Translations under genes and position numbers: made by a program
From: UBA3537 sp045561735
GTDB lineage: Bacteria > Bacteroidota > Bacteroidia > Flavobacteriales > Flavobacteriaceae
NCBI GenBank assembly: GCA_045561735.1
Contig: JBJKXC010000002.1
Coordinates: 1 to 60,439 of the forward strand
Length of the DNA: 60,439 nucleotides
Reading direction: 5' to 3'
Shown: piece after piece, positions 1 through 8,986 of the stretch
Numbering within the stretch: the first letter of the stretch is position 1
Layout: the number at the start of each line of letters is the position of its first letter
The notes under the pieces: generated by a model
Databases searched by the model: none
Seen by the model: the letters and a program-made list of their open reading frames with translations, nothing else
What the model was told of the DNA's origin: nothing

Positions 1-122
1 TTGTTATTTTCAATTTCTATGTAATAGTTGAAGCCAAAACGAAGGCTTTTTCCGTCGAAATAGCTGCATTCAAAATTAGACTGTACGGAAATTTTTACAC
101 CTTCAGTTATTTGCTGAATCAT
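1..122 (-). CDS. apaG: ApaG protein (partial, 3' end outside window)
   Basis: The reverse strand opens with an ATG at 122-120 and reads about 40 codons to the window edge with no stop. The N-terminus (MIQQITEGVKISVQ, then a FGFNYYIEIEN segment) resembles the start of the ApaG/DUF525 family, a small fibronectin-III-like fold of about 128 residues. About two thirds of the protein lies outside the window. ApaG has been linked to metal and polyphosphate phenotypes, but its biochemical role is unsettled. It starts 10 bases beyond the stop of the T9SS plug gene on the same strand, so the two may be co-transcribed. The call rests on a short N-terminal match only. Confidence 0.72.
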   Translation of the reverse strand, partial: MIQQITEGVKISVQSNFECSYFDGKSLRFGFNYYIEIENN

Positions 123-131
123 CGCTTTAAG

Positions 132-1373
132 TTAATTTGTCATTTGAACAGAATTGGCCTCTCCCAATCCAATAAGTTTGTCGTAACGTGCTCCAAGGTC
201 ACGGTAATAAACAAGCACTTTGTAATTGTTTTCCGTTTCATCAAAATTCCCACTGATTGCTCCCTCATGTAGTGTATTTTCTTTATCAATAAGTACATAT
301 TTGTAGTTATAGAAACCTTGTTTTAACAATAATGTTGCTTCGTAGACCCCTTTTTTTGGATTGAAAACCATCTCATTCTCTTTTGATGTTGAAAAATTAT
401 TAAATCCACCATAAACATAAACGGTGGCATCTATGAATTCTCTAGCGCTGAGAGAAAAATGAACATAGGTATAATCAGCTTCAATTCTTGGGTCTTCACG
501 GTCTAAAACGGTCACCTTAAAACCACCATTGATGTCAGGATTGAAGGTATATTTTAGTCGAGAACGTTCAATATTAGTATATAAATAACTGTGATAAAGG
601 TCCTGCAAATCAATGTATTGTATGCCAAGATTTGTAGCGCGTATGTCCTTGTTTTCAAAAAACAAATATTCATTTCCTCCCCAAAATAAAGAAGCATTAG
701 TGTATCTGTAGACCAATTGATTACCCCTGATGTATTGTGGCTTTAAACCATGAACCGCAGTTTTAAGATTGTTGTTTTGAAGCACAGTAGTTTTGATCGT
801 TTCCAAAGGATTATTGAAATTTGAAGTGGATGGTGTCACATTAAAATCCACAGATTGTGTTTCGTTAATCAAAGCTACATCTCTTGAGCGTCTTATTTGT
901 ACAGCCACATTGGCCATCGGCTCAACGACCATAAATTTTCTACTGAAAACCAAATGATCGTAATCGTCAAATATTTTGATGATATAATTTCCCGAAACTT
1001 TCAAACGTGTTTGTCGGTTTGGGATTTGTAAGCGGTAGTGGGAATAAATTTGGTAGGTATTAAAAGAATTTACATAGTCTACAATTCTCAAGTTATCCAT
1101 ACCTGCTAAATATTCTGTTTTCATCAGTTGGGATGGATTCCAATCAGAGTCAAAATGTTCAATCACATAATAAAAATCTTCTTCTAAATTGTTTAGGACA
1201 TCAAATTCTAAGACCAGGCGATCATTGAGATTGATAATTGCCAAACCAGAGGCATTATCCACAACTCCCAAAGATATGGTTTTGATGTCCATGGGTGGAT
1301 CAACCTCCTGGACTTGTGCTGTCAAAATTAATGGCACAAACAATGTGATAATAAAAAGCTTCAAATTGCGCAT
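132..1373 (-). CDS. Type IX secretion system plug protein (DUF5103 family)
   Basis: 413 residues. The N-terminus is a typical Sec signal peptide (MRNLKLFIITLFVPLILTAQ, cleavage near residue 19-20), so the mature protein is exported. The body is an all-beta, aromatic-rich sequence, with segments such as FYYVIEHFDSDW and YGGFNNFS, characteristic of the DUF5103 family. In Flavobacterium johnsoniae this family includes the Plug protein, which seals the periplasmic side of the giant SprA translocon of the T9SS. The length is normal for the family. The start is the ATG at 1371-1373; the opposite strand leads to nqrA. A T9SS cargo protein lies at the far end of this window, which fits. Family assignment is from recalled sequence character, not a search. 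Confidence 0.82.
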   Translation of the reverse strand: MRNLKLFIITLFVPLILTAQVQEVDPPMDIKTISLGVVDNASGLAIINLNDRLVLEFDVLNNLEEDFYYVIEHFDSDWNPSQLMKTEYLAGMDNLRIVDYVNSFNTYQIYSHYRLQIPNRQTRLKVSGNYIIKIFDDYDHLVFSRKFMVVEPMANVAVQIRRSRDVALINETQSVDFNVTPSTSNFNNPLETIKTTVLQNNNLKTAVHGLKPQYIRGNQLVYRYTNASLFWGGNEYLFFENKDIRATNLGIQYIDLQDLYHSYLYTNIERSRLKYTFNPDINGGFKVTVLDREDPRIEADYTYVHFSLSAREFIDATVYVYGGFNNFSTSKENEMVFNPKKGVYEATLLLKQGFYNYKYVLIDKENTLHEGAISGNFDETENNYKVLVYYRDLGARYDKLIGLGEANSVQMTN

Positions 1374-1482
1374 TTATCTAAAAAATCGAAAGTAAATATA
1401 ACCAAAAATTATGGGTCGTTAAATTTTAAATTTTAACATAAAAAATCCAATTAAATTTTATGAAATATGCATTGTTTATTTG

Positions 1483-1490
1483 TAAATTTG
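1483..1490 (+). promoter_or_regulatory. Bacteroidetes -7 promoter element for the nqr operon
   Basis: TAAATTTG matches the Bacteroidetes sigma-ABfr -7 consensus TAnnTTTG and lies 38 bases before the nqrA ATG. No convincing -33 TTG is seen at the usual distance. Inferred from consensus and position only. Confidence 0.55.
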
Positions 1491-1528
1491 CTCGATTTTA
1501 AGATTTAAATTCAATCATCCAAAGATTC

Positions 1529-2884
1529 ATGTCCAAAGAAATTAGAATTAGTAAAGGTCTTGACATCAGACTTGTAGGTGAAGCTACTCACTCAATAACA
1601 GATGCCATAAAAAGTAATTTTTATACACTTAGGCCTGATGATTTTCACGGAGTAACCCCAAAATTAGCAGTTAAAGCAGGTGCTAAGTTAAAAGCCGGAG
1701 AAAGTGTATTTTTTGACAAATCCAATGAAGCCATCAAGTTTGTATCACCTGTTTCAGGTGAAATCCTAGAAATTACAAGAGGAGAAAAACGTAGAATTCT
1801 TGAGATTAAAATCAAGGCGGACAAAAAAATATCTTTCAAAAAATATGAAACCCCCACATTAAAAACAGCCCAAGCAGATGAAATTAAATCATTGCTACTT
1901 GCTTCGGGTTGTTGGCCATTTATCAAGCAGCGGCCCTATGATGTAATCGCGAAACCAGAGCTCCAGCCCAAAGCCATTTTTATCTCTGCTCATGCTACAG
2001 CGCCGCTTGCAGTTGATTACAATTTCACACTTAGAGGAAAAGAGGTTGAACTACAAGCCGCAGTTACAGCCCTCTCAAAACTTATGGGCGGTCCTGTACA
2101 CGTTGGTGTTTCCAAGGCATCAGACTCCCCTTTCGAAAATTTACAAGACATTAATATTCACAAACTGTCGGGACCGCACCCTTCAGGAAATGTTGGCACG
2201 CTCATAAATAAAATAGATCCCATAAACAAGGGGGAGACCGTTTGGACGATTGCTCCTCAAGATTTAGTCATTATCGGGGAATTATTGTTAACTGGAAAAT
2301 ACAATGCCGAGCGAACGGTTGCTTTAGTAGGCTCTCAAATTGAGGCGCCTCGTTATTTGAAGACCCGCATTGGAAGTGAGGTTGCTACCATGATTTATGA
2401 TCGCGGAATTCAAAAGGATGCACATGCTCGAATTATTTCGGGGAATGTACTTTGTGGTAAGGAAGTGAAACCGGATGGTTTTTTAGATTTTTATAGCGAT
2501 GTGATTACGGTCATTCCAGAAGGTGACGATTATGAATTTTTTGGCTGGAATAAACCTGTTTTTAACAAAGTTTCCACATCGAGAGCTTTGACATTCTCGT
2601 GGTTAACACCCAAGAAAAAATACGACCTCAATACCAATACAAATGGAGAACACAGGGCGTTTGTTTTGACCGGGTCCTATGAGGAGGTTTTTCCTCTAGA
2701 CATCTACCCAATGCAAATTCTCAAGGCATGTATGTACAAAGACCTGGACGAAATGGAAGCCCTTGGAATGTACGAGGTGGCCCCTGAAGATTTTGCACTT
2801 ACAGAGTTTGTGTGCGTTTCTAAACAACCACACCAAAAGATAATTAGAGAAGGATTGGATTTAATGCTTAAAGAAATAGGTTAA
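1529..2884 (+). CDS. nqrA: Na+-translocating NADH:quinone reductase subunit A
   Basis: 451 residues, the normal NqrA length. NqrA is the cytoplasmic subunit of the six-subunit Na+-pumping NADH:ubiquinone oxidoreductase and has been implicated in quinone binding. It has no transmembrane segment. The N-terminus (ISKGLDIRLVGEA) and the region around 'HVGVSKASDSPF' and 'PSGNVGTLINKIDP' are typical of the family. It is first in a tight operon with nqrB two bases downstream, then C, D, E and F. The ATG at 1529 follows a -7 element by 38 bases. The complete operon makes the assignment secure. It indicates a sodium-based respiratory chain, common in marine flavobacteria. Confidence 0.97.
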   Translation: MSKEIRISKGLDIRLVGEATHSITDAIKSNFYTLRPDDFHGVTPKLAVKAGAKLKAGESVFFDKSNEAIKFVSPVSGEILEITRGEKRRILEIKIKADKKISFKKYETPTLKTAQADEIKSLLLASGCWPFIKQRPYDVIAKPELQPKAIFISAHATAPLAVDYNFTLRGKEVELQAAVTALSKLMGGPVHVGVSKASDSPFENLQDINIHKLSGPHPSGNVGTLINKIDPINKGETVWTIAPQDLVIIGELLLTGKYNAERTVALVGSQIEAPRYLKTRIGSEVATMIYDRGIQKDAHARIISGNVLCGKEVKPDGFLDFYSDVITVIPEGDDYEFFGWNKPVFNKVSTSRALTFSWLTPKKKYDLNTNTNGEHRAFVLTGSYEEVFPLDIYPMQILKACMYKDLDEMEALGMYEVAPEDFALTEFVCVSKQPHQKIIREGLDLMLKEIG

Positions 2885-2886
2885 AT

Positions 2887-4095
2887 ATGGGATTAAAATC
2901 AAATTTACATCAGCTTAAAGAGAAGTACAGAGGGACAAAAATGGCACCTGCTTTCAATGCGATTCACACTTTTTTGTACTTGCCAAATGAAACTACGCAC
3001 AGCGGCGGGACACACATCAAAGCTGCAGATGATTTAAAACGCACCATGAATACAGTTATCATGGCCATGGTACCTTGTTTAATATTTGGCATGTTCAATG
3101 CTGGCTATCAGCACCACTTGGCACTGGGAACGATTGACGCCTCACACGGATTTTTAGGTGAGACATTTTGGACTTGGGACAATCTTGTAATTGGACTTTG
3201 GAAAGTTTTACCACTTGTGGTGGTGTCTTATGGTGTGGGTCTTTTGATTGAATTTATTTTTGCAGTCATCAAAGGCCATGAAGTTGAAGAAGGCTATTTG
3301 GTTACGGGTATGCTTGTCCCTTTAATTGTTCCGATTGATCTTCCGCTATGGATGTTGGCTGTGGCCGTTGCCTTTGGTGTGGTCATTGGAAAAGAGGTTT
3401 TTGGGGGTACGGGGATGAATATTTTAAACCCAGCGTTAACCATTAGAGCCTTTCTGTTTTTTGCCTATCCCACTTGGATGAGCGGTGATAAAGTATGGGT
3501 ACATGGTGCTGTTGAACGTGCTGGAACCGCAGATGCCATTTCGGGTGAAACCATTTTGGGCAGTTACGCTCAAAATCAGGAAGTCGTTTACAATTATGCC
3601 GATATGTTTTTTGGTTTGATCCCTGGTTCTGTTGGTGAGACCTCGAAATTATTAATAATATTTGGCGCCTTGTTTCTCATTTTTGCTAAGGTAGGAAGTT
3701 GGAGAATTATTCTAAGTACGGTCTTGGGCGCCTTGGCCATGGGACTTATTTTTAATGGTGTTGTGGATGCGGGTCTTATTACAAACTCCAGTAAATTTTA
3801 TGGTTTAATGGATGTTCCATTTTGGCAACACCTCATCATTGGTAGTATACTTTTTGGAGCTGTATATATGGCTACGGATCCTGTTACAGCCGCACAAACA
3901 AATAAAGGAAAATGGATTTACGGATTTTTGATTGGTTTTATATCCATTATGATTCGTGTCTTTAATCCCGCCTACCCAGAAGGTGTGTTTTTAGCCATTT
4001 TACTAATGAATGTATTTGCGCCAACCATTGACCACTATGTGGTTCAAGGGAATGTAAAAAAACGTTTGAAACGCGTGAAAGTTAAATCAGCATAG
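2887..4095 (+). CDS. nqrB: Na+-translocating NADH:quinone reductase subunit B
   Basis: 402 residues with about ten hydrophobic segments. NqrB is the central membrane subunit that carries riboflavin and a covalently bound FMN and takes part in quinone reduction and Na+ transport. The FMN attachment motif is visible as SGET at about residues 219-222, with Thr222 the expected flavinylation site. The upstream 'GGTGMNILNPALTIRAF' stretch is conserved in NqrB/RnfD. It starts 2 bases after the nqrA stop and ends 2 bases before nqrC. The apbE gene at the end of this cluster encodes the enzyme that attaches the FMN. Confidence 0.97.
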   Translation: MGLKSNLHQLKEKYRGTKMAPAFNAIHTFLYLPNETTHSGGTHIKAADDLKRTMNTVIMAMVPCLIFGMFNAGYQHHLALGTIDASHGFLGETFWTWDNLVIGLWKVLPLVVVSYGVGLLIEFIFAVIKGHEVEEGYLVTGMLVPLIVPIDLPLWMLAVAVAFGVVIGKEVFGGTGMNILNPALTIRAFLFFAYPTWMSGDKVWVHGAVERAGTADAISGETILGSYAQNQEVVYNYADMFFGLIPGSVGETSKLLIIFGALFLIFAKVGSWRIILSTVLGALAMGLIFNGVVDAGLITNSSKFYGLMDVPFWQHLIIGSILFGAVYMATDPVTAAQTNKGKWIYGFLIGFISIMIRVFNPAYPEGVFLAILLMNVFAPTIDHYVVQGNVKKRLKRVKVKSA

Positions 4096-4097
4096 TT

Positions 4098-4856
4098 ATG
4101 AGCAGAAATACAGACAGTAATCAATACACAATACTTTTTGCTATTGGAATGGTCGTCATTGTTGGGTCTTTATTGGCCTTTACAGCATCTTCCTTGAAAC
4201 CTAATATTGCAGAAAATGAGCGCATGGAAAAGCAACAAAACATATTGTATGCTATGGGTGTCAACGAAAACGGTCCGACCGATATTGTTTTTGTGGGCAA
4301 CGATAAAGTTGCCGCAGAATTTTCTAAATACATTTCAAAACAATTAATAATTAATCCTGATGGCACTGCTGAAGAAAGTGCAAGAGCTTTTAAAATAAAC
4401 GTCAAAAAAGAACAGGCCAAAGCCAAAAATGGTGGTACCAGAGCCTTGCCACTTTTTATCGGAGAAAGAGAAGGCCAATCCTATTACATTATCCCGATTC
4501 GTGGCAAAGGTCTGTGGGATGCTATTTGGGGCTATGTTGCTTTGGATGAAGACATGGTGGTTCAAGGGGCCTTTTTTGATCACGCCGCCGAAACACCAGG
4601 CTTAGGTGCCAACATCAAACAGCGTTATTTTATGGATGATTTTGTAGGTGAAAAATTACTTTCTTCTACAGGCGACTTCAAAGGTATTACTGTAGCTAAG
4701 GGCAATAATGACCCCAAGAACCTTATCAAGGATGATTATGAAGTAGATGCTCTTGCCGGCGCTACCATTACTGGTGATGGTGTGTCTGCAATGATCAAGA
4801 CTGACCTTAAGTTGTATTTACCCTACTTTAGAAATTTAAAAAATCAATTAAACTAA
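4098..4856 (+). CDS. nqrC: Na+-translocating NADH:quinone reductase subunit C
   Basis: 252 residues. One N-terminal membrane helix (about residues 10-30) anchors a periplasmic FMN-binding domain. The flavinylation motif is seen near the C-terminus as AGATITG, with Thr223 as the expected covalent FMN attachment site. This is the second substrate for ApbE in the complex. The gene is spaced 2 bases from nqrB, and nqrD starts 1 base after its stop, consistent with a single transcript. Confidence 0.96.
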   Translation: MSRNTDSNQYTILFAIGMVVIVGSLLAFTASSLKPNIAENERMEKQQNILYAMGVNENGPTDIVFVGNDKVAAEFSKYISKQLIINPDGTAEESARAFKINVKKEQAKAKNGGTRALPLFIGEREGQSYYIIPIRGKGLWDAIWGYVALDEDMVVQGAFFDHAAETPGLGANIKQRYFMDDFVGEKLLSSTGDFKGITVAKGNNDPKNLIKDDYEVDALAGATITGDGVSAMIKTDLKLYLPYFRNLKNQLN

Positions 4857-4857
4857 C

Positions 4858-5502
4858 ATGGGATTACTTTCAAAAAAAGACGTCAAGTTAATTACAGATC
4901 CCTTAGCGGACAACAACCCCATCACCATTCAAGTATTGGGGATTTGCTCGGCATTAGCAATTACTGCAGAATTAAAAGCCTCACTCGTTATGGGGATTGC
5001 TGTATTGTTTGTTATGGGAGTTGGTAACGTAGTAATTTCTCTGATTAGAAATATCATTCCCTCTAAAATTAGAATTATTGTTCAACTTATTGTGGTCGCT
5101 TCATTGGTGATTATTGTAGATCAAGTTTTAAAGGCCTTTGCTTACGAGCTTAGTAAAACATTGTCTGTATTTGTTGGACTGATCATTACAAACTGTATCA
5201 TCATGGGACGGTTTGAAGCCTTTGCGCTCGGTAACGGGCCGTGGAGAGCATTTTTAGATGGCATTGGCAACGCATTTGGTTATGCCGTTATTCTCTTGGC
5301 TGTTGGGTTTTTTAGAGAGCTTTTAGGGTCTGGTACTTTATTTGGAGTTCCTGTGTTGGGGGACCCTATAGAAAAAACGGGACTTTACGCCACTGGATAT
5401 GAAAACAATGGATTCATGCTGATGCCTCCAATGGCACTTATTATTGTTGGGCTCATTATATGGGTACAACGCAGTAGAAATAAAGCTTTAATTGAAGATT
5501 AA
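4858..5502 (+). CDS. nqrD: Na+-translocating NADH:quinone reductase subunit D
   Basis: 214 residues, strongly hydrophobic with about six predicted membrane helices. NqrD and NqrE are homologous membrane subunits of inverted topology. Together they hold an intramembrane iron site in the electron path from NqrC to NqrB. The segments 'VGLIITNCIIMGRFEAFALGN' (here split over a helix) and 'GFFRELLGSGTLFGVPV' are family hallmarks. The conserved Cys of the 'NCIIMGR' motif is present. The gene lies between nqrC and nqrE in the expected order. Confidence 0.96.
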   Translation: MGLLSKKDVKLITDPLADNNPITIQVLGICSALAITAELKASLVMGIAVLFVMGVGNVVISLIRNIIPSKIRIIVQLIVVASLVIIVDQVLKAFAYELSKTLSVFVGLIITNCIIMGRFEAFALGNGPWRAFLDGIGNAFGYAVILLAVGFFRELLGSGTLFGVPVLGDPIEKTGLYATGYENNGFMLMPPMALIIVGLIIWVQRSRNKALIED

Positions 5503-5524
5503 TTTTTAAATAAATTAAAATACA

Positions 5525-6250
5525 ATGATAGAACACATCGAATTATTTTTTAAATCAATCTTTATTGACAATATGGTGTTTGCCGTTTTCTTAGGTATGT
5601 GCTCTTATTTGGCAGTTTCTAAAAAAGTTGCAACAGCTGTGGGATTGGGTGCGGCAGTCATTTTTGTACTTGCCATAACGGTTCCTTTAAATTGGTTGTT
5701 AGATCAATATTTATTGCAGCCTGGAGCACTGTCTTGGTTGGGCGAAGAATTTATAGATTACGATTTAGGCTTTCTGTCCTTTATCATGTTCATTGCTACC
5801 ATTGCCACCATGGTTCAATTGGTAGAAATTATTGTCGAGAAATTTTCACCGTCACTGTACAACTCTTTAGGAATATTCCTACCATTAATTGCCGTTAACT
5901 GTGCCATATTAGGCGGTTCTTTGTTTATGCAATCTCGTGAGATTGAAACCTTAGGATTGGCTGTGAATTATGGTATCTCATCTGGAATTGGTTGGTTTTT
6001 AGCCATTTTAGCCATTGCTTCTATTCGTGAAAAAATTAGATATTCCAATATCCCTGGCCCACTAAGAGGGCTTGGAATTACATTTATTGTAACGGGATTG
6101 ATGGGTATTGGATTTCTCAGTTTTGGAGGGATGTTAACTGGAGGTGATGAAGCTCCAGCGGAACCCACTCAAACAGTTCAAACTGTAGAAATTGAATCTA
6201 ACCTGAACCAAGAAAAAGAAATTGTAAACATTACTAAAACAGAGAACTAA
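5525..6250 (+). CDS. nqrE: Na+-translocating NADH:quinone reductase subunit E
   Basis: 241 residues with about six membrane helices. It is paralogous to NqrD and carries the matching Cys motif 'NCAILGGSLF'. The C-terminal 40 residues (Glu/Gln/Asn/Thr-rich, after 'GGDEAPAEPTQ') extend beyond the usual approximately 200-residue NqrE core. This looks like a flexible cytoplasmic or periplasmic tail and has no recognisable domain. The gap to nqrD is 22 bases, and nqrF follows after 1 base. Confidence 0.95.
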   Translation: MIEHIELFFKSIFIDNMVFAVFLGMCSYLAVSKKVATAVGLGAAVIFVLAITVPLNWLLDQYLLQPGALSWLGEEFIDYDLGFLSFIMFIATIATMVQLVEIIVEKFSPSLYNSLGIFLPLIAVNCAILGGSLFMQSREIETLGLAVNYGISSGIGWFLAILAIASIREKIRYSNIPGPLRGLGITFIVTGLMGIGFLSFGGMLTGGDEAPAEPTQTVQTVEIESNLNQEKEIVNITKTEN

Positions 6251-6251
6251 C

Positions 6252-7562
6252 ATGATTATTTTAGCTGCTGGAACAACCGGAACTGTCATTGCTACTGTGG
6301 TAGCTTTCTTAGTGATTTCTTTACTTCTCATTAGTGTACTTCTTTTCGTAAAGCAAAAACTATCACCTTCAGGCCCTGTCAAAATTATGATCAATGGTGA
6401 ACGAGAAATAGAAGTGGCTTCTGGAGGGACTTTGTTATCGACCCTCGGTAACCAAAAAATATTTTTACCATCTGCATGTGGTGGTGGAGGTACTTGCATT
6501 CAATGTGAATGCCATGTACTGTCGGGTGGGGGTGAAGCCCTTCCAACAGAAACACCTCATTTTTCAAGAAAAGAATTAAAACACGGTGCACGTTTGTCAT
6601 GTCAAGTCAAGGTAAAACAAGACATGGAAATCACCATTCCAGAAGAAGTTTTTGGTATAAAAAAATGGGAAGCTACAGTCGTTAGAAATTATAATGTGGC
6701 CTCCTTCATTAAAGAGTTTGTTGTCGAAATTCCAGAAGATATGGGTTACAAAGCTGGGGGTTACATTCAAATTGAAATTCCACCTTGTGAAATTAATTTT
6801 GATGCCATTGACATTACTGCCCATCCCGAAGAACACGACGATCCCAAAAAATTTCAAACCGAATGGGATAAATTTGGTCTTTGGCCTTTAAAGATGAAAA
6901 ACAACGAAACTTTAGAGCGTGCCTATTCGATGGCCTCTTACCCTGCAGAAGGGCGTGAAATCATGCTCAATGTCCGTATCGCAACCCCGCCTTGGGACCG
7001 TTCAAAAAATGCATGGATGGATGTCAATCCTGGAGTAGCATCGTCCTATATTTTTGCCCAAAAGGCAGGTGACAAAGTCACCATTTCAGGGCCTTATGGA
7101 GAATTTTTCATCAATGAAAGTGATTCTGAAATGCTTTACGTTGGTGGCGGAGCAGGTATGGCGCCTATGCGTTCACATTTATACCATTTATTTAAAACGC
7201 TCAAAACAGGTCGAAAAGTTACCTATTGGTACGGCGGTCGTTCCAAACGCGAATTATTTTACTTAGACCACTTTGAGCAATTACAAAACGAATTCCCAAA
7301 CTTTAAATTTTACCTTGCCCTTTCTGAACCTATGGAAGAGGACAACTGGAAAGTCAAAGAAAATATTGATGCACCTGGTGATGGTTTTATTGGTTTTATT
7401 CACAATTGTGTGATTGAACACTATTTAAATCATCACGAAACTCCAGAGGACATTGAATTGTATTTTTGCGGACCTCCTCTAATGAATCAAGCGGTCCAAA
7501 AAATGGGCGAAGACTTCGGTATCCCCGACGAGCACATCCGTTTTGATGACTTTGGAGGCTAA
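6252..7562 (+). CDS. nqrF: Na+-translocating NADH:quinone reductase subunit F
   Basis: 436 residues. NqrF is the NADH-oxidising entry subunit. Domains in order: one N-terminal membrane helix (about 10-33); a ferredoxin-type [2Fe-2S] domain with Cys76, Cys82, Cys85 and Cys117; then a ferredoxin-NADP reductase-like FAD domain ('RAYSMASYP') and an NAD-binding domain ('VGGGAGMAPMRSH', C-terminal 'CGPPLMNQAV'). All cofactor motifs are intact. It is the last nqr gene. A rho-independent terminator follows about 25 bases downstream, so the next two genes may be read through or separately transcribed. Confidence 0.97.
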   Translation: MIILAAGTTGTVIATVVAFLVISLLLISVLLFVKQKLSPSGPVKIMINGEREIEVASGGTLLSTLGNQKIFLPSACGGGGTCIQCECHVLSGGGEALPTETPHFSRKELKHGARLSCQVKVKQDMEITIPEEVFGIKKWEATVVRNYNVASFIKEFVVEIPEDMGYKAGGYIQIEIPPCEINFDAIDITAHPEEHDDPKKFQTEWDKFGLWPLKMKNNETLERAYSMASYPAEGREIMLNVRIATPPWDRSKNAWMDVNPGVASSYIFAQKAGDKVTISGPYGEFFINESDSEMLYVGGGAGMAPMRSHLYHLFKTLKTGRKVTYWYGGRSKRELFYLDHFEQLQNEFPNFKFYLALSEPMEEDNWKVKENIDAPGDGFIGFIHNCVIEHYLNHHETPEDIELYFCGPPLMNQAVQKMGEDFGIPDEHIRFDDFGG

Positions 7563-7586
7563 AATTACCATTCAATTAACGTATCA

Positions 7587-7610
7587 AGCCCGACCAAATG
7601 TTGGGCTTTT
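7587..7610 (+). terminator. Rho-independent terminator after nqrF
   Basis: AGCCCGAC and GTTGGGCT form an 8-bp stem (one G-T wobble) around a 5-base loop (CAAAT), followed by TTTT. It lies just after the nqrF stop. The first in-frame ATG of the following reading frame (7598) falls in this hairpin, which argues for the later start at 7625. Confidence 0.7.
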
Positions 7611-7624
7611 TGTATTTTTGTAGC

Positions 7625-8002
7625 ATGCGCAAACCACTTTCCAAACAAGAGATGCACAACTTGGCAATGAACCATGTTGGAAAAGATTTAGAGTCTCGTG
7701 GTTTTGAATTTGTTGCCATAAATAGCAAACTCAAAAAACATCCCCAATTTGTGTGTATTGATAAAAACAGTCAATATTTTTTTGTAATTGTACGCGTGGT
7801 CAAACTGCCACAAAACCCCAACAATTACGATGTGGTTTGGATGGAAACCTTTAAAAAGCATGCCTCAGAAAAAGAGGCAAAAGTTTTGTATGCAGGTGTA
7901 GGAATTGGGAATCCCGAAGGCGATGAACTGCCCATTTATCTCAATGAAGATTACCTTATTGAATACAATGGTATACAAGTCATAGAAACAAATTATAATT
8001 AG
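7625..8002 (+). CDS. Conserved small protein of the nqr-apbE cluster
   Basis: 125 residues from the ATG at 7625. An upstream ATG at 7598 would add nine residues but sits inside the nqrF terminator, so it was rejected. The protein is soluble, basic at the N-terminus, has no signal peptide and contains one aromatic beta-rich core ('FVCIDKNSQYFFVIVRVV', 'NNYDVVWMETFKKHA'). I recognise it as a protein that often follows nqrF in flavobacteria and is sometimes mis-annotated as NqrF. No catalytic motif is visible. apbE follows with no gap, which suggests coupled expression and a role linked to Nqr assembly or flavinylation. That role is inference only. Confidence 0.75.
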   Translation: MRKPLSKQEMHNLAMNHVGKDLESRGFEFVAINSKLKKHPQFVCIDKNSQYFFVIVRVVKLPQNPNNYDVVWMETFKKHASEKEAKVLYAGVGIGNPEGDELPIYLNEDYLIEYNGIQVIETNYN

Positions 8003-8986
8003 ATGAAAAGGTATTATTTCACAACTTTATTGCTTGTGCTTTTGTCCTGCAATAACGAATTAACAAACACCAAATTAAAGGGACCAATTTTTGGCACATT
8101 TTACGAAGTCACCTATGCGGCCAAAGGAAATGAGAACTATCAAAAGCAATTGGATAATATTTTTGAAATAGTCAACCAATCGATGTCTAATTATCAAGCG
8201 GATTCTGATATCTCTAAAGTAAATAAGCACGAATTGGATGTTGTTGATAGCTATTTTGTGGAAGTGTTTAAAGCAGCAAAAGAAATATACAAACAGACTG
8301 ATGGTGTCTTTGATCCGACTATAGGTATGCTGGTAAATGCATGGAATTTAGGATCAGAAGAATATAAAACAAAACTCGACAGTCTTAAAATTGACAGCCT
8401 CATGCAATATGTTGGTTTTGATAAAGTTAAATTAAACAATAATGTATTGATTAAGTCTGATCCCAAGCCTTACATCGATTTCAATGCCATTGCAAAAGGT
8501 TATGCAGTGGATTTAGTAGCTGCATTTTTAGACTCAAAAGCCAGAGACAATTACATGATTAATATTGGAGGAGAACTCCGAACCAAGGGTATCAACATAG
8601 AAAAACAAAGCGGTTGGACCGTAGGAATTGAAAATCCTAATTTTGATGGTACTCAGAGCTATGACAAGGTGTTTGTACTTAAAAACAGTGCAATGGCCAC
8701 TACTGGCATATACCGAAAGTTTAAATGGGATGAAAATGGAAAGCGCTATGCACACATTATTAACACCAAAACAGGTTATCCAACCCGAACCAATATTTTA
8801 AGTGTCTCAGTTATAGCAGAGAATTGTATGATGGCAGATGGCTACGCCACTGCCTTTCAGGCCATGGGAATTGATAAGGTTAAGGCGTTTTTATCAATGC
8901 ACAGAGAATTAAAAGCCTATATCATTTTTGAAAACAACAATAAGAACTTAGAAATACTATCCTTAAACAACTTTCCAGTTAATTAG
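8003..8986 (+). CDS. apbE: FAD:protein FMN transferase (lipoprotein)
   Basis: 327 residues. ApbE transfers FMN from FAD to a Thr in target proteins such as NqrB and NqrC, here encoded in the same cluster. The N-terminus is a lipoprotein signal (LLLVLLSC, lipidated Cys16), placing the enzyme on the periplasmic side, where both target Thr residues are exposed. Family motifs are visible: 'DFNAIAKGYAVD', the glycine segment 'INIGGEL', 'ATTGIYR' and 'INTKTGYPTR' with a later 'MADGYATAF'. It starts directly after the preceding gene. The last 8 bases overlap the convergent methyltransferase gene. Confidence 0.95.
   Translation: MKRYYFTTLLLVLLSCNNELTNTKLKGPIFGTFYEVTYAAKGNENYQKQLDNIFEIVNQSMSNYQADSDISKVNKHELDVVDSYFVEVFKAAKEIYKQTDGVFDPTIGMLVNAWNLGSEEYKTKLDSLKIDSLMQYVGFDKVKLNNNVLIKSDPKPYIDFNAIAKGYAVDLVAAFLDSKARDNYMINIGGELRTKGINIEKQSGWTVGIENPNFDGTQSYDKVFVLKNSAMATTGIYRKFKWDENGKRYAHIINTKTGYPTRTNILSVSVIAENCMMADGYATAFQAMGIDKVKAFLSMHRELKAYIIFENNNKNLEILSLNNFPVN

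Noticed and set aside
7598..7624. Longer start for the conserved gene between nqrF and apbE
   Set aside because: The ATG at 7598 lies in the loop of the nqrF terminator; the ATG at 7625 is preferred.
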